From positions 146,408 through 210,407 of the forward strand of contig NZ_JAFBDA010000003.1 of the NCBI RefSeq assembly GCF_016907995.1: DNA of 64,000 bases, written 5' to 3'. Shown here piece after piece: positions 7,940 to 17,825 of the stretch. The DNA comes from Clostridium sardiniense (GTDB taxonomy: Bacteria; Bacillota; Clostridia; Clostridiales; Clostridiaceae). The notes below the pieces were generated by a model. It was not told the origin of the DNA. It saw only the letters and a program-made list of their open reading frames with translations, and did not search any database. Each line of letters opens with the position of its first letter. Position 1 is the first letter of the stretch. Both the position numbers and the translations under genes were made by a program.

Positions 7940-10900
7940 TTAGGAAGATATTACCTTGATATTATCTTCACCATATTTATCTTTAAGCACTGTAATTATA
8001 TCTGTATCCAGATTAATCCAAGCCTCTCTAGCTAATCTGTAACTTTTGTTATTAGAAGCATTAAATACATATATTGCTGCCTCACCCTTATATTCTTCAA
8101 AACCTGTTCTAAGTTCATAATTAGCCTTTTTAACTTCTTCTTCATCATTTACTCTAATATAAATCTTATTAGAATCAACCTTCTCTAAACCTTCAATCTT
8201 TTCACATATAAGTTTTGGTGGCTCATCTTCCTTTAGACTAATTCTTCCTTTTATAGTAACTAAAGCATCCTCTGAAATACTCTCTCTTACTCTATCTAAT
8301 GTTCTTGGAAATACTATAACTTCTATCTCACCACTTAAGTCTTCAAGTTTTAAAAATGCCATAATAGTATTATTTCTAGTAACTTTTTGATTTACTTCTG
8401 TAAGTATTCCTCCAAGTATTACTGCCTGATTATCTTTAATAGGCATTTGATCAATTATATCTTCTATATTTATACCTTTTGAAATATTTTCTTCAATTGC
8501 TTTATGAACTTTAAAAATACTACTTACTGAAGTGGTTGTTTGCATCTCTAAACTTTTTGCATATTCATCTAATGGATGACCTGATAGATACATACCTGTC
8601 ATTTCCTTTTCCATTGATAAAAGATTCCTTTTATTAAATTCTTTTATATTCGGATAGTTAATTTCCGGCATACTTATCTCTTCTTCAACTGCAAAAAGAC
8701 TTATTTGTCCATCTATATTTCTCTTTTTGTCTCCAGCTACTCCATCCATTAACTTTTCATATACTGCAAGCAGCTTAGATCTAAATACTTTAAAAGAATC
8801 AAAAGCTCCAGCCTTTATTAAGCTTTCGACAGCTCTTTTATTTATTGTTCCAAGATCTAACTTGTTTATAAAATCCATTATTGAGGTAAATTCACCTTTA
8901 CCTTCTCTAGCTTTAACTATTCCTTCAACTACATTTACTCCAACATTTCTTATTGCAGCTAATCCGAAGATTATCTTGTCACCTTCAACTGTAAATTTTG
9001 AATAACTTTTATTTATATCTGGTGGAACAACTTGTATACCAAGGCTTTCTGCAAACTTTATATATCCTGCAACTTTTTCATTTATTCCCATTACTGAATT
9101 AAGCATGGCTGCAATCATCTCAACTGGATAATACTTCATTAGATATGCAGTTTGATATCCAACTACTCCATAAGCCGCAGCATGTGATTTATTAAATGCA
9201 TAGGATGCAAAGTCCATCATCATGTCGTATATTTTATTTGCTACCTCTTCTGATATTCCATTTCTTAAGCATCCAGGTACTTCAATATTTCCATCACTAT
9301 CTTCTATTCCATATATGAAGTTCTTTCTTTCTTCTTCCATTACCTTATGCTTTTTCTTAGACATAGCTCTTCTAACAAGGTCACTTCTTCCCATAGAGTA
9401 TCCAGCTAACTTCCTAACTATCTCCATAACCTGTTCTTGGTAGACCATAACTCCATAAGTAACATTTAGTATATCTTCAAGTTCTGGAGTTAAATATTCA
9501 ACCTTATCTGGATTTTTCTTTCTTTCAATATACCTTGGTATTTCTGCCATTGGGCCTGGTCTATATAAAGATATACCCGCAATAATATCTTCTAATGAGT
9601 CTGGTTTAAGTTCCTTCATGAAGGATACCATTCCAGCTGATTCTAATTGAAATACTCCAGCTGTTTTACCTTCACCAATCATCTTGTAAACTTCTCTATC
9701 ATCAAAATCTATCTTATCTAAATCAATGTCTATCCCTCTATTATATTTAATCATTCTAAGGGCATCATTCATAACTGTAAGAGTACGAAGTCCTAGGAAG
9801 TCCATTTTTAAGAGACCAAGTTCTTCTAATGTATTCATACCAAATTGAGTTACTATCATATCTTCATTCTTTTGAAGTGGTACATACTCAACTAAAGGCT
9901 TTGATGCAATAACTACACCAGCAGCATGAGTTGATGAGTGTCTTGGAAGACCTTCTAAATCTTTACTAACATCTATAAGATTTTGAACCCTCATATCTGT
10001 ATCATAAGCTGTCTTAAGTTCTGGATTTAAGTCAAGCGCCTTCTCTATAGTTATTCCAAGCATTGTAGGTATCATCTTAGCTATTCTATCAACCTCTGCA
10101 TAGGAATAGTTCATCGCTCTACCAACATCTCTTATACATGCTCTTGCAGCCATTGTACCAAATGTTATAATTTGAGATACATTGTTTTCTCCATACTTTT
10201 CAACAACATAATCTATTACCTCTTGTCTTCTTTCATAACAGAAATCAGAATCTATATCAGGCATACTTACTCTCTCTGGATTTAGAAATCTTTCAAAGAG
10301 CAAACTATACTTTATAGGATCTATCTTTGTTATTCCTAAAGTAAATGCAACTATTGACCCTGCTGCTGATCCTCTACCTGGTCCTGTCGGTATCCCCTGT
10401 TCATTTGAGTATCTTATAAAATCCCAAACTATAAGGAAATAATCAACATATCCCATTTGATTAATTACTCCAAGTTCATAATCAAGTCTATCAATAAGTA
10501 CTTTAGCTTCCTCATCCTCTTCTCTCATTTTGAATATCTTATCGTAATTATATTCTTCGTTCTTTATATCATCAAATACGCTATATCTCTCTAAAAGCCC
10601 CTTAAAGCATGTGTCTCTTAAATATATATAAGGATCATCTTCATCTGTTGGAAGCGGAAATTTAGGAAGCTTAGATACATGGAATTCATAATCAAAGTTA
10701 CACTGATCCGCAATTTTTATTGTGTTCTCTAAAGCTTCTTTAACATATGAGAACATATCATACATTTCATCAGCTGATTTTAAGTAGAACTGATCTGATG
10801 GATATCTTCTTCTATCTGGATCTTCAACTGTTTTACCAGTTTGAATACACATTAATATATCATGAGACTTTGAGTCTCTTTGCTCTATGTAATGAACATC

Positions 10901-11518
10901 ATTTGTTGCAACTAATGGAATTCCTGTTTCTTTAGATAATTTTATATTAAGTTCATTTACTTTTCTTTGTTCTTCCATTCCATGATTTTGAAGCTCTAAA
11001 TAGAAACCTTCTTTAAATATATCTTTATAAGTTAAAGCAATATCTTTTGCCTTTTCATAGTTTTCGTTAAGAAGAGCCTTCTGCACCTCTCCCCCAAGGC
11101 ATGCACTTAATGCAATAAGCCCTTCACTATGCTCTCTTAAATAGTCATGGTCAACTCTAGGTTTATAATAGAATCCATCAATAGATGCTGCTGACACTAT
11201 CTTCATAAGATTCTCATATCCAGTTTCATTCTTAACTAAAAGAACTAAATGATTTGTACCATTATCTTTATCTACATTTTTTATAAGCATAGACTTACTA
11301 GCTACATAAACTTCACAGCCAAGTATCGGTTTAATTCCCTCTTCCTTAGCTGCCTTATAAAAATCTACACAACCATACATAACTCCATGATCTGTTATAG
11401 CCATGCTTTCCATACCTAACTCTTTTGCCTTTTTTACAAGCTTTTTAATTTTACCTGATCCATCTAAAAGGCTGTACTCTGTGTGAAGGTGTAAATGACA
11501 AAACTTTTTATTTTCCAC
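7940..11518 (-). CDS. dnaE: DNA polymerase III alpha subunit, DnaE type
   Basis: This is the DnaE replicative polymerase of Firmicutes, which works beside PolC and extends RNA primers. The 1192-aa protein has an N-terminal PHP domain (HLHLHTEYSLLDGSGK and further His/Asp motifs to about residue 280), the polymerase core with PTGPGRGSAAGS and the catalytic PDIDSDF near residue 425, the HSSTHAAGVVIA and YQEQVME motifs, a helix-hairpin-helix region and a C-terminal OB fold (EVIVFPRTLDRV). The start is GTG at 11518, nine bases after AAGGAG. It follows whiA by 35 bases and is probably co-transcribed with it; a strong terminator follows. Confidence 0.97.
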   Translation of the reverse strand: MENKKFCHLHLHTEYSLLDGSGKIKKLVKKAKELGMESMAITDHGVMYGCVDFYKAAKEEGIKPILGCEVYVASKSMLIKNVDKDNGTNHLVLLVKNETGYENLMKIVSAASIDGFYYKPRVDHDYLREHSEGLIALSACLGGEVQKALLNENYEKAKDIALTYKDIFKEGFYLELQNHGMEEQRKVNELNIKLSKETGIPLVATNDVHYIEQRDSKSHDILMCIQTGKTVEDPDRRRYPSDQFYLKSADEMYDMFSYVKEALENTIKIADQCNFDYEFHVSKLPKFPLPTDEDDPYIYLRDTCFKGLLERYSVFDDIKNEEYNYDKIFKMREEDEEAKVLIDRLDYELGVINQMGYVDYFLIVWDFIRYSNEQGIPTGPGRGSAAGSIVAFTLGITKIDPIKYSLLFERFLNPERVSMPDIDSDFCYERRQEVIDYVVEKYGENNVSQIITFGTMAARACIRDVGRAMNYSYAEVDRIAKMIPTMLGITIEKALDLNPELKTAYDTDMRVQNLIDVSKDLEGLPRHSSTHAAGVVIASKPLVEYVPLQKNEDMIVTQFGMNTLEELGLLKMDFLGLRTLTVMNDALRMIKYNRGIDIDLDKIDFDDREVYKMIGEGKTAGVFQLESAGMVSFMKELKPDSLEDIIAGISLYRPGPMAEIPRYIERKKNPDKVEYLTPELEDILNVTYGVMVYQEQVMEIVRKLAGYSMGRSDLVRRAMSKKKHKVMEEERKNFIYGIEDSDGNIEVPGCLRNGISEEVANKIYDMMMDFASYAFNKSHAAAYGVVGYQTAYLMKYYPVEMIAAMLNSVMGINEKVAGYIKFAESLGIQVVPPDINKSYSKFTVEGDKIIFGLAAIRNVGVNVVEGIVKAREGKGEFTSIMDFINKLDLGTINKRAVESLIKAGAFDSFKVFRSKLLAVYEKLMDGVAGDKKRNIDGQISLFAVEEEISMPEINYPNIKEFNKRNLLSMEKEMTGMYLSGHPLDEYAKSLEMQTTTSVSSIFKVHKAIEENISKGINIEDIIDQMPIKDNQAVILGGILTEVNQKVTRNNTIMAFLKLEDLSGEIEVIVFPRTLDRVRESISEDALVTIKGRISLKEDEPPKLICEKIEGLEKVDSNKIYIRVNDEEEVKKANYELRTGFEEYKGEAAIYVFNASNNKSYRLAREAWINLDTDIITVLKDKYGEDNIKVISS

Positions 11519-11553
11519 TTAGTCACACTCCTTTCTATATAAGAGAAAGGCCA

Positions 11554-12504
11554 TTAGTATGTACCTGACCTGACCTCTTCTGCTATCTTTTCAATTTTTC
11601 TTAATCTATGATTAACTCCTGACTTTCCAACTGGTGGATCTAGCATTTCTCCTAATTCCTTTAACGATTCTTCTGGATATTGAAGTCTAAGCTCCGCTAT
11701 CTCCTGAAGATTTTTTGGTAGTCTTTGAAGTCCTATATTATTCTGAATAAGTCTAATACTTTCAACTTGCCTAACAGCTGCATTAACTGTTTTTGAAAGA
11801 TTAGCTGTTTCGCAGTTAACTAATCTATTAACGTTATTTCTCATTTCTTTTTTTATTCTTATATTTTCTAGTTCAAGTAAGCATGTGTGAGCTCCAAGTA
11901 TATTAAGTAAATCTACTATTTGCTCTCCTTCTTTAATATAAATAATAAAACTATTTTTTCTTTGAATAACTTTAGAATTAAGTCCACAACTATTTATAAG
12001 TGCACATAAATCATTCGCATACTCTTCACTATGAGTAACAAACTCTAAATGATAAGTTTTTTCTGGATTACTTATACTTCCTCCACCCAAGAAAGCTCCT
12101 CTTATATATGCCTTCTTAGTTTCATCAGTTTTTACCATTTCAGGGTCTATTGTGTAATCTAAACTCATTACACCTTCTACTTCCTTAAGTATTCCAGTCT
12201 CTTCTAAAAGTCCACGAACTCCCATCTCTTCATCGATAACAACCATATATATGTTATTTTTTTTAAGAGAATTACTTTTCTTAACCATTAATTTAGAGTG
12301 AATATTAAAATGCTCTTTTAATAAAGTAAATATAAGTCTTGCACTTGCAGGATTCTCAGTAGTAATCCTAAATGCTAAACCTTTTCCAGTAAATGCAATG
12401 GTACCACTTACTTTCATTATTGCTGAAATTTCTGCTAAAGTCTCCTCTTTGCTTATATCACTGTATCTACAGATTTCTCCTTTAACTTTTGATGAAAACG
12501 ACAT
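11554..12504 (-). CDS. whiA: DNA-binding protein WhiA
   Basis: WhiA combines a LAGLIDADG-homing-endonuclease-like fold with a C-terminal helix-turn-helix domain. In Bacillus it affects cell division and chromosome segregation; in Streptomyces it controls sporulation. The 316-aa protein shows the family start MSFSSKVKGEICR, the AFLGGGSISNPEKTYHLEF motif of the endonuclease-like fold, and the C-terminal HTH with LPKNLQEIAELRLQYPEESLKELGEML and GKSGVNHRLRKIEK (the latter being the recognition region). It sits downstream of rapZ-yvcK, the order seen across Firmicutes, although here a terminator and 430 bases separate it from yvcK. Confidence 0.95.
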   Translation of the reverse strand: MSFSSKVKGEICRYSDISKEETLAEISAIMKVSGTIAFTGKGLAFRITTENPASARLIFTLLKEHFNIHSKLMVKKSNSLKKNNIYMVVIDEEMGVRGLLEETGILKEVEGVMSLDYTIDPEMVKTDETKKAYIRGAFLGGGSISNPEKTYHLEFVTHSEEYANDLCALINSCGLNSKVIQRKNSFIIYIKEGEQIVDLLNILGAHTCLLELENIRIKKEMRNNVNRLVNCETANLSKTVNAAVRQVESIRLIQNNIGLQRLPKNLQEIAELRLQYPEESLKELGEMLDPPVGKSGVNHRLRKIEKIAEEVRSGTY

Positions 12505-12902
12505 TTATTGCTCTCCTTCTATATATATTAATTAAAATATATCTAACTATATACAATACTTAATTATAACATAAAACTCCCTAAATAATTACTTTAATAT
12601 ACGTATATAATATACATTATCCTTAGAATTTTAGGAAATATATTCTGCATTAATCTTAGTAAAATTTCAAACTTTAATCTTATACTTATTATACAAAATA
12701 TTTATAATATAATATTCGTAAATGTCTTTTATATTTCTTATCCTTTTATATACTTACAGACTTTTTTCTTACATTGTTACCATTAACTTAAATCGATAAA
12801 CCAATAGTTCTACAATGATAGTATATTAAACTAATTATTGCTTAACTGCCCCATTTTCTTTTACAATATGAATTCAGTCAGATACTTAATATATTAAATA
12901 AT
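12505..12902. other. AT-rich intergenic region, whiA to yvcK terminator
   Basis: About 400 bases carry the presumed whiA promoter. I find no reading frame, structured RNA or repeat that I can support. Confidence 0.55.
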
Positions 12903-12932
12903 AAAAACCAGCAAAGTACTTTGCTGGTTTTT
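12903..12932 (-). terminator. Intrinsic terminator after yvcK
   Basis: A perfect palindromic stem AAAAACCAGCAAAG... spans 12903-12932 directly after the yvcK stop codon, with As and Ts on both flanks. Confidence 0.85.
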
Positions 12933-12933
12933 A

Positions 12934-14313
12934 TTATTTATTTGAATTATCTTTATTTGAACTATCTCTTTTAAACTTCTTTTCAGTCTTATCTCTTTCC
13001 TTTATACGTTGAGAAAGATACATATACTCAATAATCTTTCTTCTATCATAAAGAAGCTTCTTCTCCATAATAGTTTCAACTAAAACTTGAGCTAAATAAT
13101 CAGAGTCATGCTTAATAGTACCTTTACTTACTCTTACAAGATTCTTTTCTACTATATCAATTCCAAGATCTTTAATATTCTTTCTATCAATGTTAACAAT
13201 CTCTGATCCTTTATCCTTATACTTTTCTTTCATATCATCACTGATACTTCCAACATTTGCAATTACACAGTTGACTATATCTTTTCCACCATATTTCCTT
13301 AATATATTGATATGATCAGTTACTTTGAATCCATCCGTCTCTCCTGGTTGAGTCATAACATTTGAAATATATATTTTAAATGCACTACTCTTTTTTATTT
13401 CACCTACAATACCATTAACTAAAAGATTAGGAAGTACACTAGTATAAAGACTACCAGGCCCCATTACTATAGCATCTGCATCTCTTATAGCTTCTAATGC
13501 TTCTTCTAATGGTTTTGCATCACTAGGTTCAATAGATAATTTTTTTATTCTAGATTTTTGTCTTAAAGCTTCTTCCGGAATATCTGATTCACCTTCAACA
13601 ATATTACCATTTTCTAATTTAGCTACTAGTTTCATGTCATCTAGAGTAACTGGCAGTACCTTTCCAGTTACCGCAAGAACAGAACTCATTTGTTGAACTG
13701 CATCAACAAAATTTCCAGAAACTCCATCCATAGCAGCTAAAAATAAATTACCAAAACTTTGCCCCTTAAGTCTTCCGTCAGTAAATCTATATTGAAGTAA
13801 GTCTTCCATTAATGGTTCCATATCTGCTAATGCTAAAATACAGTTTCTTATATCTCCAGGTGGGAGCATCCCAAGGTCCTCTCTTAAAGCACCTGATCCT
13901 CCACCATCATCGCCCACTGTAACTATTGCAGTTATATTAGATGTATAGTATTTAAGTCCTCTAAGCATAGTAGATAGACCTGTCCCCCCTCCTATAACAA
14001 CTATTTTAGGACCTTTAACTAAAAGTCTCTTTTCTGTTATAAGAGTCTCTATCTTCTTACTATCTAAGGACATCCTTATATAACCCTTATTCATAAGTGC
14101 AATTACCGATTTAATTCCTTCTGTAATTGATATATATATTACAAATACTCCTGTTACATTAAGACATATATAAAATAGTTTATAATAAATATCATAAACT
14201 CTATGGGTAACAAGTTCATTAAATCCAAATGCAATTAACAAAATCCCAAAAAGTCCAAAGGCAATCCACCTCTTAACTTTAATACCCGGTTTAAACCAAT
14301 CAGAAAGCCTCAT
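12934..14313 (-). CDS. yvcK: YvcK/MgfK gluconeogenesis-factor protein (CofD-like)
   Basis: YvcK is a UDP-sugar-binding protein needed in Bacillus for growth on gluconeogenic carbon sources and for proper placement of peptidoglycan synthases. The 459-aa form here has two N-terminal membrane spans (about residues 15-60) before the CofD-like Rossmann domain, which shows [43 protein letters not shown] in two blocks, and [19 protein letters not shown]. The membrane-anchored version is common in clostridia, unlike the shorter soluble Bacillus protein. Its ATG overlaps the rapZ stop codon (ATGA), so the two are translationally coupled. Confidence 0.93.
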   Translation of the reverse strand: MRLSDWFKPGIKVKRWIAFGLFGILLIAFGFNELVTHRVYDIYYKLFYICLNVTGVFVIYISITEGIKSVIALMNKGYIRMSLDSKKIETLITEKRLLVKGPKIVVIGGGTGLSTMLRGLKYYTSNITAIVTVGDDGGGSGALREDLGMLPPGDIRNCILALADMEPLMEDLLQYRFTDGRLKGQSFGNLFLAAMDGVSGNFVDAVQQMSSVLAVTGKVLPVTLDDMKLVAKLENGNIVEGESDIPEEALRQKSRIKKLSIEPSDAKPLEEALEAIRDADAIVMGPGSLYTSVLPNLLVNGIVGEIKKSSAFKIYISNVMTQPGETDGFKVTDHINILRKYGGKDIVNCVIANVGSISDDMKEKYKDKGSEIVNIDRKNIKDLGIDIVEKNLVRVSKGTIKHDSDYLAQVLVETIMEKKLLYDRRKIIEYMYLSQRIKERDKTEKKFKRDSSNKDNSNK

Positions 14314-15188
14314 AGCTTCTTTTCTCCCTTATTAACGTCTTCAGATATATCTCTATGCTCTATACCTGTTTTATATCCTTCTAATGAAAGAAGTTCATGT
14401 ATTCTATTTGCTATGGTAACTGATCTGTGTCTTCCTCCTGTACATCCTATTGATATTATAAGTTGTCTCTTTCCTTCTTTAATATAATTTGGAATTAAGA
14501 ATTTAAGCATATCTTTAAGCTTATCTACAAACTCTACTGTTTCTGTTTGTTCTAAAACATACTTTTTAACAGGTTCATCATTACCTGAGTATTGTTTAAG
14601 CTCTGGGATGTAGAATGGATTTGGAATAAATCTTACATCAAATACTAAATCTGAATCTACAGGTATTCCATACTTAAATCCAAAACTTAGTACAGTTACT
14701 GATAATTCCTTATCTGGTTCTTCACTTGAACCATAGTAACTATTCATTTTTTCTCTTAAGTCTCTAATTGCATATTTTGATGTGTCTATTATAACATCTG
14801 CTCTATCTTTAACTTCTCTTAACTTATTTCTCTCTTCAGTAATTCCTGTAAGAACACGAGATTTTGGTGAAAGAGGATGACTTCTTCTAGCTTCTTTAAA
14901 TCTCTTAACTAAAACTTCATTTGATGCTTCTAAAAATAATATTTCATACTTAAAATCGTTGCTCTTTAAGTATACTAAGCTTTCAAATAAATCATCAAAG
15001 AATACTCCACCTCTTATATCTGTAACAATTGCTACTTTTTCAATGCTTCCATTATTACATGCTTCAGCAAACTTAGGTATTAATTGTGGTGGTAAATTAT
15101 CTACACAAAAGTATCCTAAATCCTCTAAACTTCTAGTTGCTTCTGTCTTTCCAGCTCCTGATAATCCTGTGACTATTACAAATCTCAT
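14310..15188 (-). CDS. rapZ: RNase adapter/nucleotide-binding protein RapZ (YvcJ)
   Basis: RapZ-family P-loop proteins bind nucleotides; in E. coli RapZ delivers the small RNA GlmZ to RNase E, while the Bacillus YvcJ affects competence. The 292-aa protein begins with the Walker A motif [18 protein letters not shown], continues with [11 protein letters not shown] and DIRGG, and ends in the conserved C-terminal domain ([38 protein letters not shown]). Start ATG at 15188 follows AGGAGGAG. It heads the rapZ-yvcK pair. The role as an RNA adapter is not established in clostridia. Confidence 0.94.
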   Translation of the reverse strand: MRFVIVTGLSGAGKTEATRSLEDLGYFCVDNLPPQLIPKFAEACNNGSIEKVAIVTDIRGGVFFDDLFESLVYLKSNDFKYEILFLEASNEVLVKRFKEARRSHPLSPKSRVLTGITEERNKLREVKDRADVIIDTSKYAIRDLREKMNSYYGSSEEPDKELSVTVLSFGFKYGIPVDSDLVFDVRFIPNPFYIPELKQYSGNDEPVKKYVLEQTETVEFVDKLKDMLKFLIPNYIKEGKRQLIISIGCTGGRHRSVTIANRIHELLSLEGYKTGIEHRDISEDVNKGEKKL

Positions 15189-15362
15189 AACCTACTCCTC
15201 CTTTTACGATTAATTTATCTCATTATATCATATATGCAAATTACGATATACTATTTACAACTTGCAATGATGGATAAAAATCCTTAATAATTTTTAACGT
15301 AATCTTTATATTAATTTACTCTCTACTTATTGTCAATTGCAAATTTTACATAACTTTCAATA

Positions 15363-15393
15363 GATTAAAAAAGCGTTATGTATAACATAACGC
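15363..15393 (-). terminator. Intrinsic terminator after hisC
   Basis: An 8- to 9-bp stem (15373-15381 with 15385-15393) is followed by six Ts on the minus strand. Confidence 0.8.
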
Positions 15394-15402
15394 CTATATT
15401 CA

Positions 15403-16506
15403 TTAATTATTATTTCTATACTCTATTGCCTCCTCTAGAAGTTCAATAAATTCTCTATTATCACCTTCTAGACCTATTGATACTCTTATCCATCCTGGCA
15501 TACCAAGTAAAAATCCGGGTCTTATTATAAAACCCTTAGATAATAAGTACTCATGTATCTTTTTGTCATCGCCATTTACATTTACCATAATAAAGTTAGC
15601 ATGAGTATCCAAATATTTAAGCCCTAGTTTTTTAAACTCTCTCTTTAAATATTCTCTTTGAATCTCATTATTCTCAATTACATATTTTAAGAATTCTTTA
15701 TCTTTTAAAGCTTCTGTAGCAGCTTTCTGTCCATATAAATTTGAATCAAATGCATTAATAACTCGATTTAAGTACTGAACAAAGTTAATTTCACCTATTC
15801 CATATCCAATTCTTAAAGATGCTAATCCATAAGCTTTAGAAAATGTCTTTAATAAAATTATATTATTATGAGCCTTCATAAGTTCTAATGTATTTGGAAA
15901 TTTATCTGATTGAACAAACTCTTCATAAGCTTCATCCATAACTATCAATACACTTCTAGGTATTCTATCAATAAGTGCAAGAAATTCTTCTTCTGTAAAT
16001 ATTGTTCCTGTAGGATTATTAGGATTACAAAACCAAATTACCTTTGTCTTATCAGTTATGGCATCTACCATACCTTGTATATCTAACTTATTATCCTTCA
16101 TTGGAATTTTAATAGGCTTTGCTCCCATTAATAAAGTATTTGATTCATATCTTGGAAAAGTAATTTCACCCATGATACTTTCATCACCTTCATTTAATAT
16201 AGTAAGACATATATCTTTGATTAAAGAGTCTGATCCTGCCCCACAGAATACCATATCTTTATCTACATTAAATTTTTTAGCTATCTCTTCTTTAAGGTCA
16301 TGTGATGCTGCATCTGGATATAAACTAGTCTCATCAACTAATTCATTAATCACTCTCTTAACTGCCTGAGAGCATCCATATGGGTTCTCATTTGACGCAA
16401 GTTTAACTACTCGCTCAATTCCATATTCCCTTTTAACTTCATCTATAGGTTTCCCTGCTACATACGGTGAAAGGGATTTCACTTCTTTTCTTATTAAATT
16501 TTCCAT
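15403..16506 (-). CDS. hisC: Histidinol-phosphate aminotransferase (class I/II PLP enzyme)
   Basis: HisC transfers an amino group from glutamate to imidazole acetol-phosphate in histidine synthesis. The 367-aa protein has the family start SLSPYVAGKPIDEVKREYG, the substrate loop LASNENPYGCS, WFCNPNNPTGTIF, VMDEAYEEF, and the PLP-binding lysine in LLKTFSKAYGLASLRIG. No other histidine genes lie nearby, so it is an isolated copy; lone hisC-like genes can also serve aromatic amino acid or cobalamin (CobD-like) pathways. There is no recognisable T-box in the 317-base leader. The family call is firm and the pathway less so. Confidence 0.85.
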   Translation of the reverse strand: MENLIRKEVKSLSPYVAGKPIDEVKREYGIERVVKLASNENPYGCSQAVKRVINELVDETSLYPDAASHDLKEEIAKKFNVDKDMVFCGAGSDSLIKDICLTILNEGDESIMGEITFPRYESNTLLMGAKPIKIPMKDNKLDIQGMVDAITDKTKVIWFCNPNNPTGTIFTEEEFLALIDRIPRSVLIVMDEAYEEFVQSDKFPNTLELMKAHNNIILLKTFSKAYGLASLRIGYGIGEINFVQYLNRVINAFDSNLYGQKAATEALKDKEFLKYVIENNEIQREYLKREFKKLGLKYLDTHANFIMVNVNGDDKKIHEYLLSKGFIIRPGFLLGMPGWIRVSIGLEGDNREFIELLEEAIEYRNNN

Positions 16507-16778
16507 ATTTTCCTTCCCTAACTAGGAAGTCCCCCCTTTTTTAATATACTTTAGTATATATTTATTTTATCATTTATTCTATTGCTTAATGGCAAATAAA
16601 CTATTGCTAGAATAGCAATAAATTAAATTCTTATATAATTTTTAATCTTTAATGCGAAATAAATAATAATATTGTAAAAAAATACTAATGCTATAAATAT
16701 AATATTATACTATTCCCATAAATTTAACAAATCAAAGTTACTCTAAGCACTCTCTATCTACTATAATTTCCCCAAAAT
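16507..16778. other. Intergenic region upstream of hisC
   Basis: About 270 bases of AT-rich DNA. A short palindrome TATACT-AA-AGTATA lies near 16540-16555 close to the hisC start. No T-box consensus, reading frame or RNA gene was seen. Confidence 0.5.
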
Positions 16779-16809
16779 AAAATGAGCCTATGAAAAATAG
16801 GCTCATTTT
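16779..16809 (-). terminator. Intrinsic terminator after murB
   Basis: A perfect 12-bp stem (16779-16790 with 16798-16809) follows the murB stop on the minus strand and is followed by TTATTTTGGGG. Confidence 0.75.
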
Positions 16810-16823
16810 ATATATAAAAATTT

Positions 16824-17735
16824 CTAATTTTTTTCTTCTCCAATTATCCTAACTTCTGGATGAAGTTCAACTCCAAATTGATTTTTAACCTCAGATTGTA
16901 TGTGTGCTATAAGATCAAGTATATCTTTTGCAGTTGCACCACCCTTATTTATAACGAAACCTGAGTGCTTTTGTGAAACAGCAGCTCCCCCTATTGAGTA
17001 ACCTTTAAGACCTGCATCTTGAATAAGTTTACCTGCAAAATGTCCTTCTGGTCTTTTAAAAGTACTTCCCGCTGAAGGATATTCAAGAGGTTGTTTTGAT
17101 TCTCTCTTTTCAGTTAAATCATCAACTCTAGCCTTGATCTTTTCATGCTCTCCACCTTGAAGAGCAAATACAGCTTCTAATACTATTGCCTTCTCTTCCA
17201 TTACTCTTGATGTTCTATATCCTAAATTTAATTCTTCTTTAGTATAATTTATAATCTTTCCATCCTCTGTTAGCACTTCAGCACTTTCAATTACATCTGC
17301 AATCTCTCCATTGTAAGCCCCTGCATTCATAAATACAGCTCCTCCAATAGACCCAGGTATACCACAGGCAAACTCTAATCCAGTCATATTATGCTCTAAT
17401 GCTATTTTAGAAGCATCTTTTAATAATGCTCCTGTTTCTGCTATTACCTTACCTTCTGATATATCTATGTTATTAAGTTCTGTAAGCTTTATAACAACAC
17501 CTCTTATACCACCATCTTTAACAAGTAAATTTGAACCATTTCCTATAACATAATAAGGTATATTATTTTCCTTACAAACCTTTATAGTCCTAACAATTTG
17601 TTCTTTTGCCTTTGGTATAAGTAATACGTCGGCAGGTCCTCCGACCTTGAAATATATATGTTCGCTCATATTAGCGTTAAATTCTATTTGATTTTCTGAA
17701 TATATGTCCTTGAATAATTCTCTATATTTATTCAT
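16824..17735 (-). CDS. murB: UDP-N-acetylenolpyruvoylglucosamine reductase
   Basis: MurB reduces UDP-GlcNAc-enolpyruvate to UDP-N-acetylmuramic acid with NADPH and FAD, the second committed step of peptidoglycan synthesis. The 303-aa protein has the FAD-binding YVIGNGSNLLVKDGGIRGVV, the GLEFACGIPGSIGGAVFMNAGAY block, the catalytic serine in EYPSAGSTFKRPEG and the end motif VELHPEVRIIGE. It is the type IIb short form common in Gram-positives. It lies 90 bases behind uvrC on the same strand. Start ATG at 17735 is nine bases from AAGGAG. Confidence 0.96.
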   Translation of the reverse strand: MNKYRELFKDIYSENQIEFNANMSEHIYFKVGGPADVLLIPKAKEQIVRTIKVCKENNIPYYVIGNGSNLLVKDGGIRGVVIKLTELNNIDISEGKVIAETGALLKDASKIALEHNMTGLEFACGIPGSIGGAVFMNAGAYNGEIADVIESAEVLTEDGKIINYTKEELNLGYRTSRVMEEKAIVLEAVFALQGGEHEKIKARVDDLTEKRESKQPLEYPSAGSTFKRPEGHFAGKLIQDAGLKGYSIGGAAVSQKHSGFVINKGGATAKDILDLIAHIQSEVKNQFGVELHPEVRIIGEEKN

Positions 17736-17825
17736 CCATAAAAACTCCTTGAAATATATTTTTTACAATTATTTAGTATATTCTAAATTGGAAATTAAAA
17801 CAAGTACTTAAAATTTACATTTGTT

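Noticed and set aside
16507..16823. T-box leader upstream of hisC
   Set aside because: Neither the AGGGTGGNACCGCG block nor a matching antiterminator was found on the minus strand.
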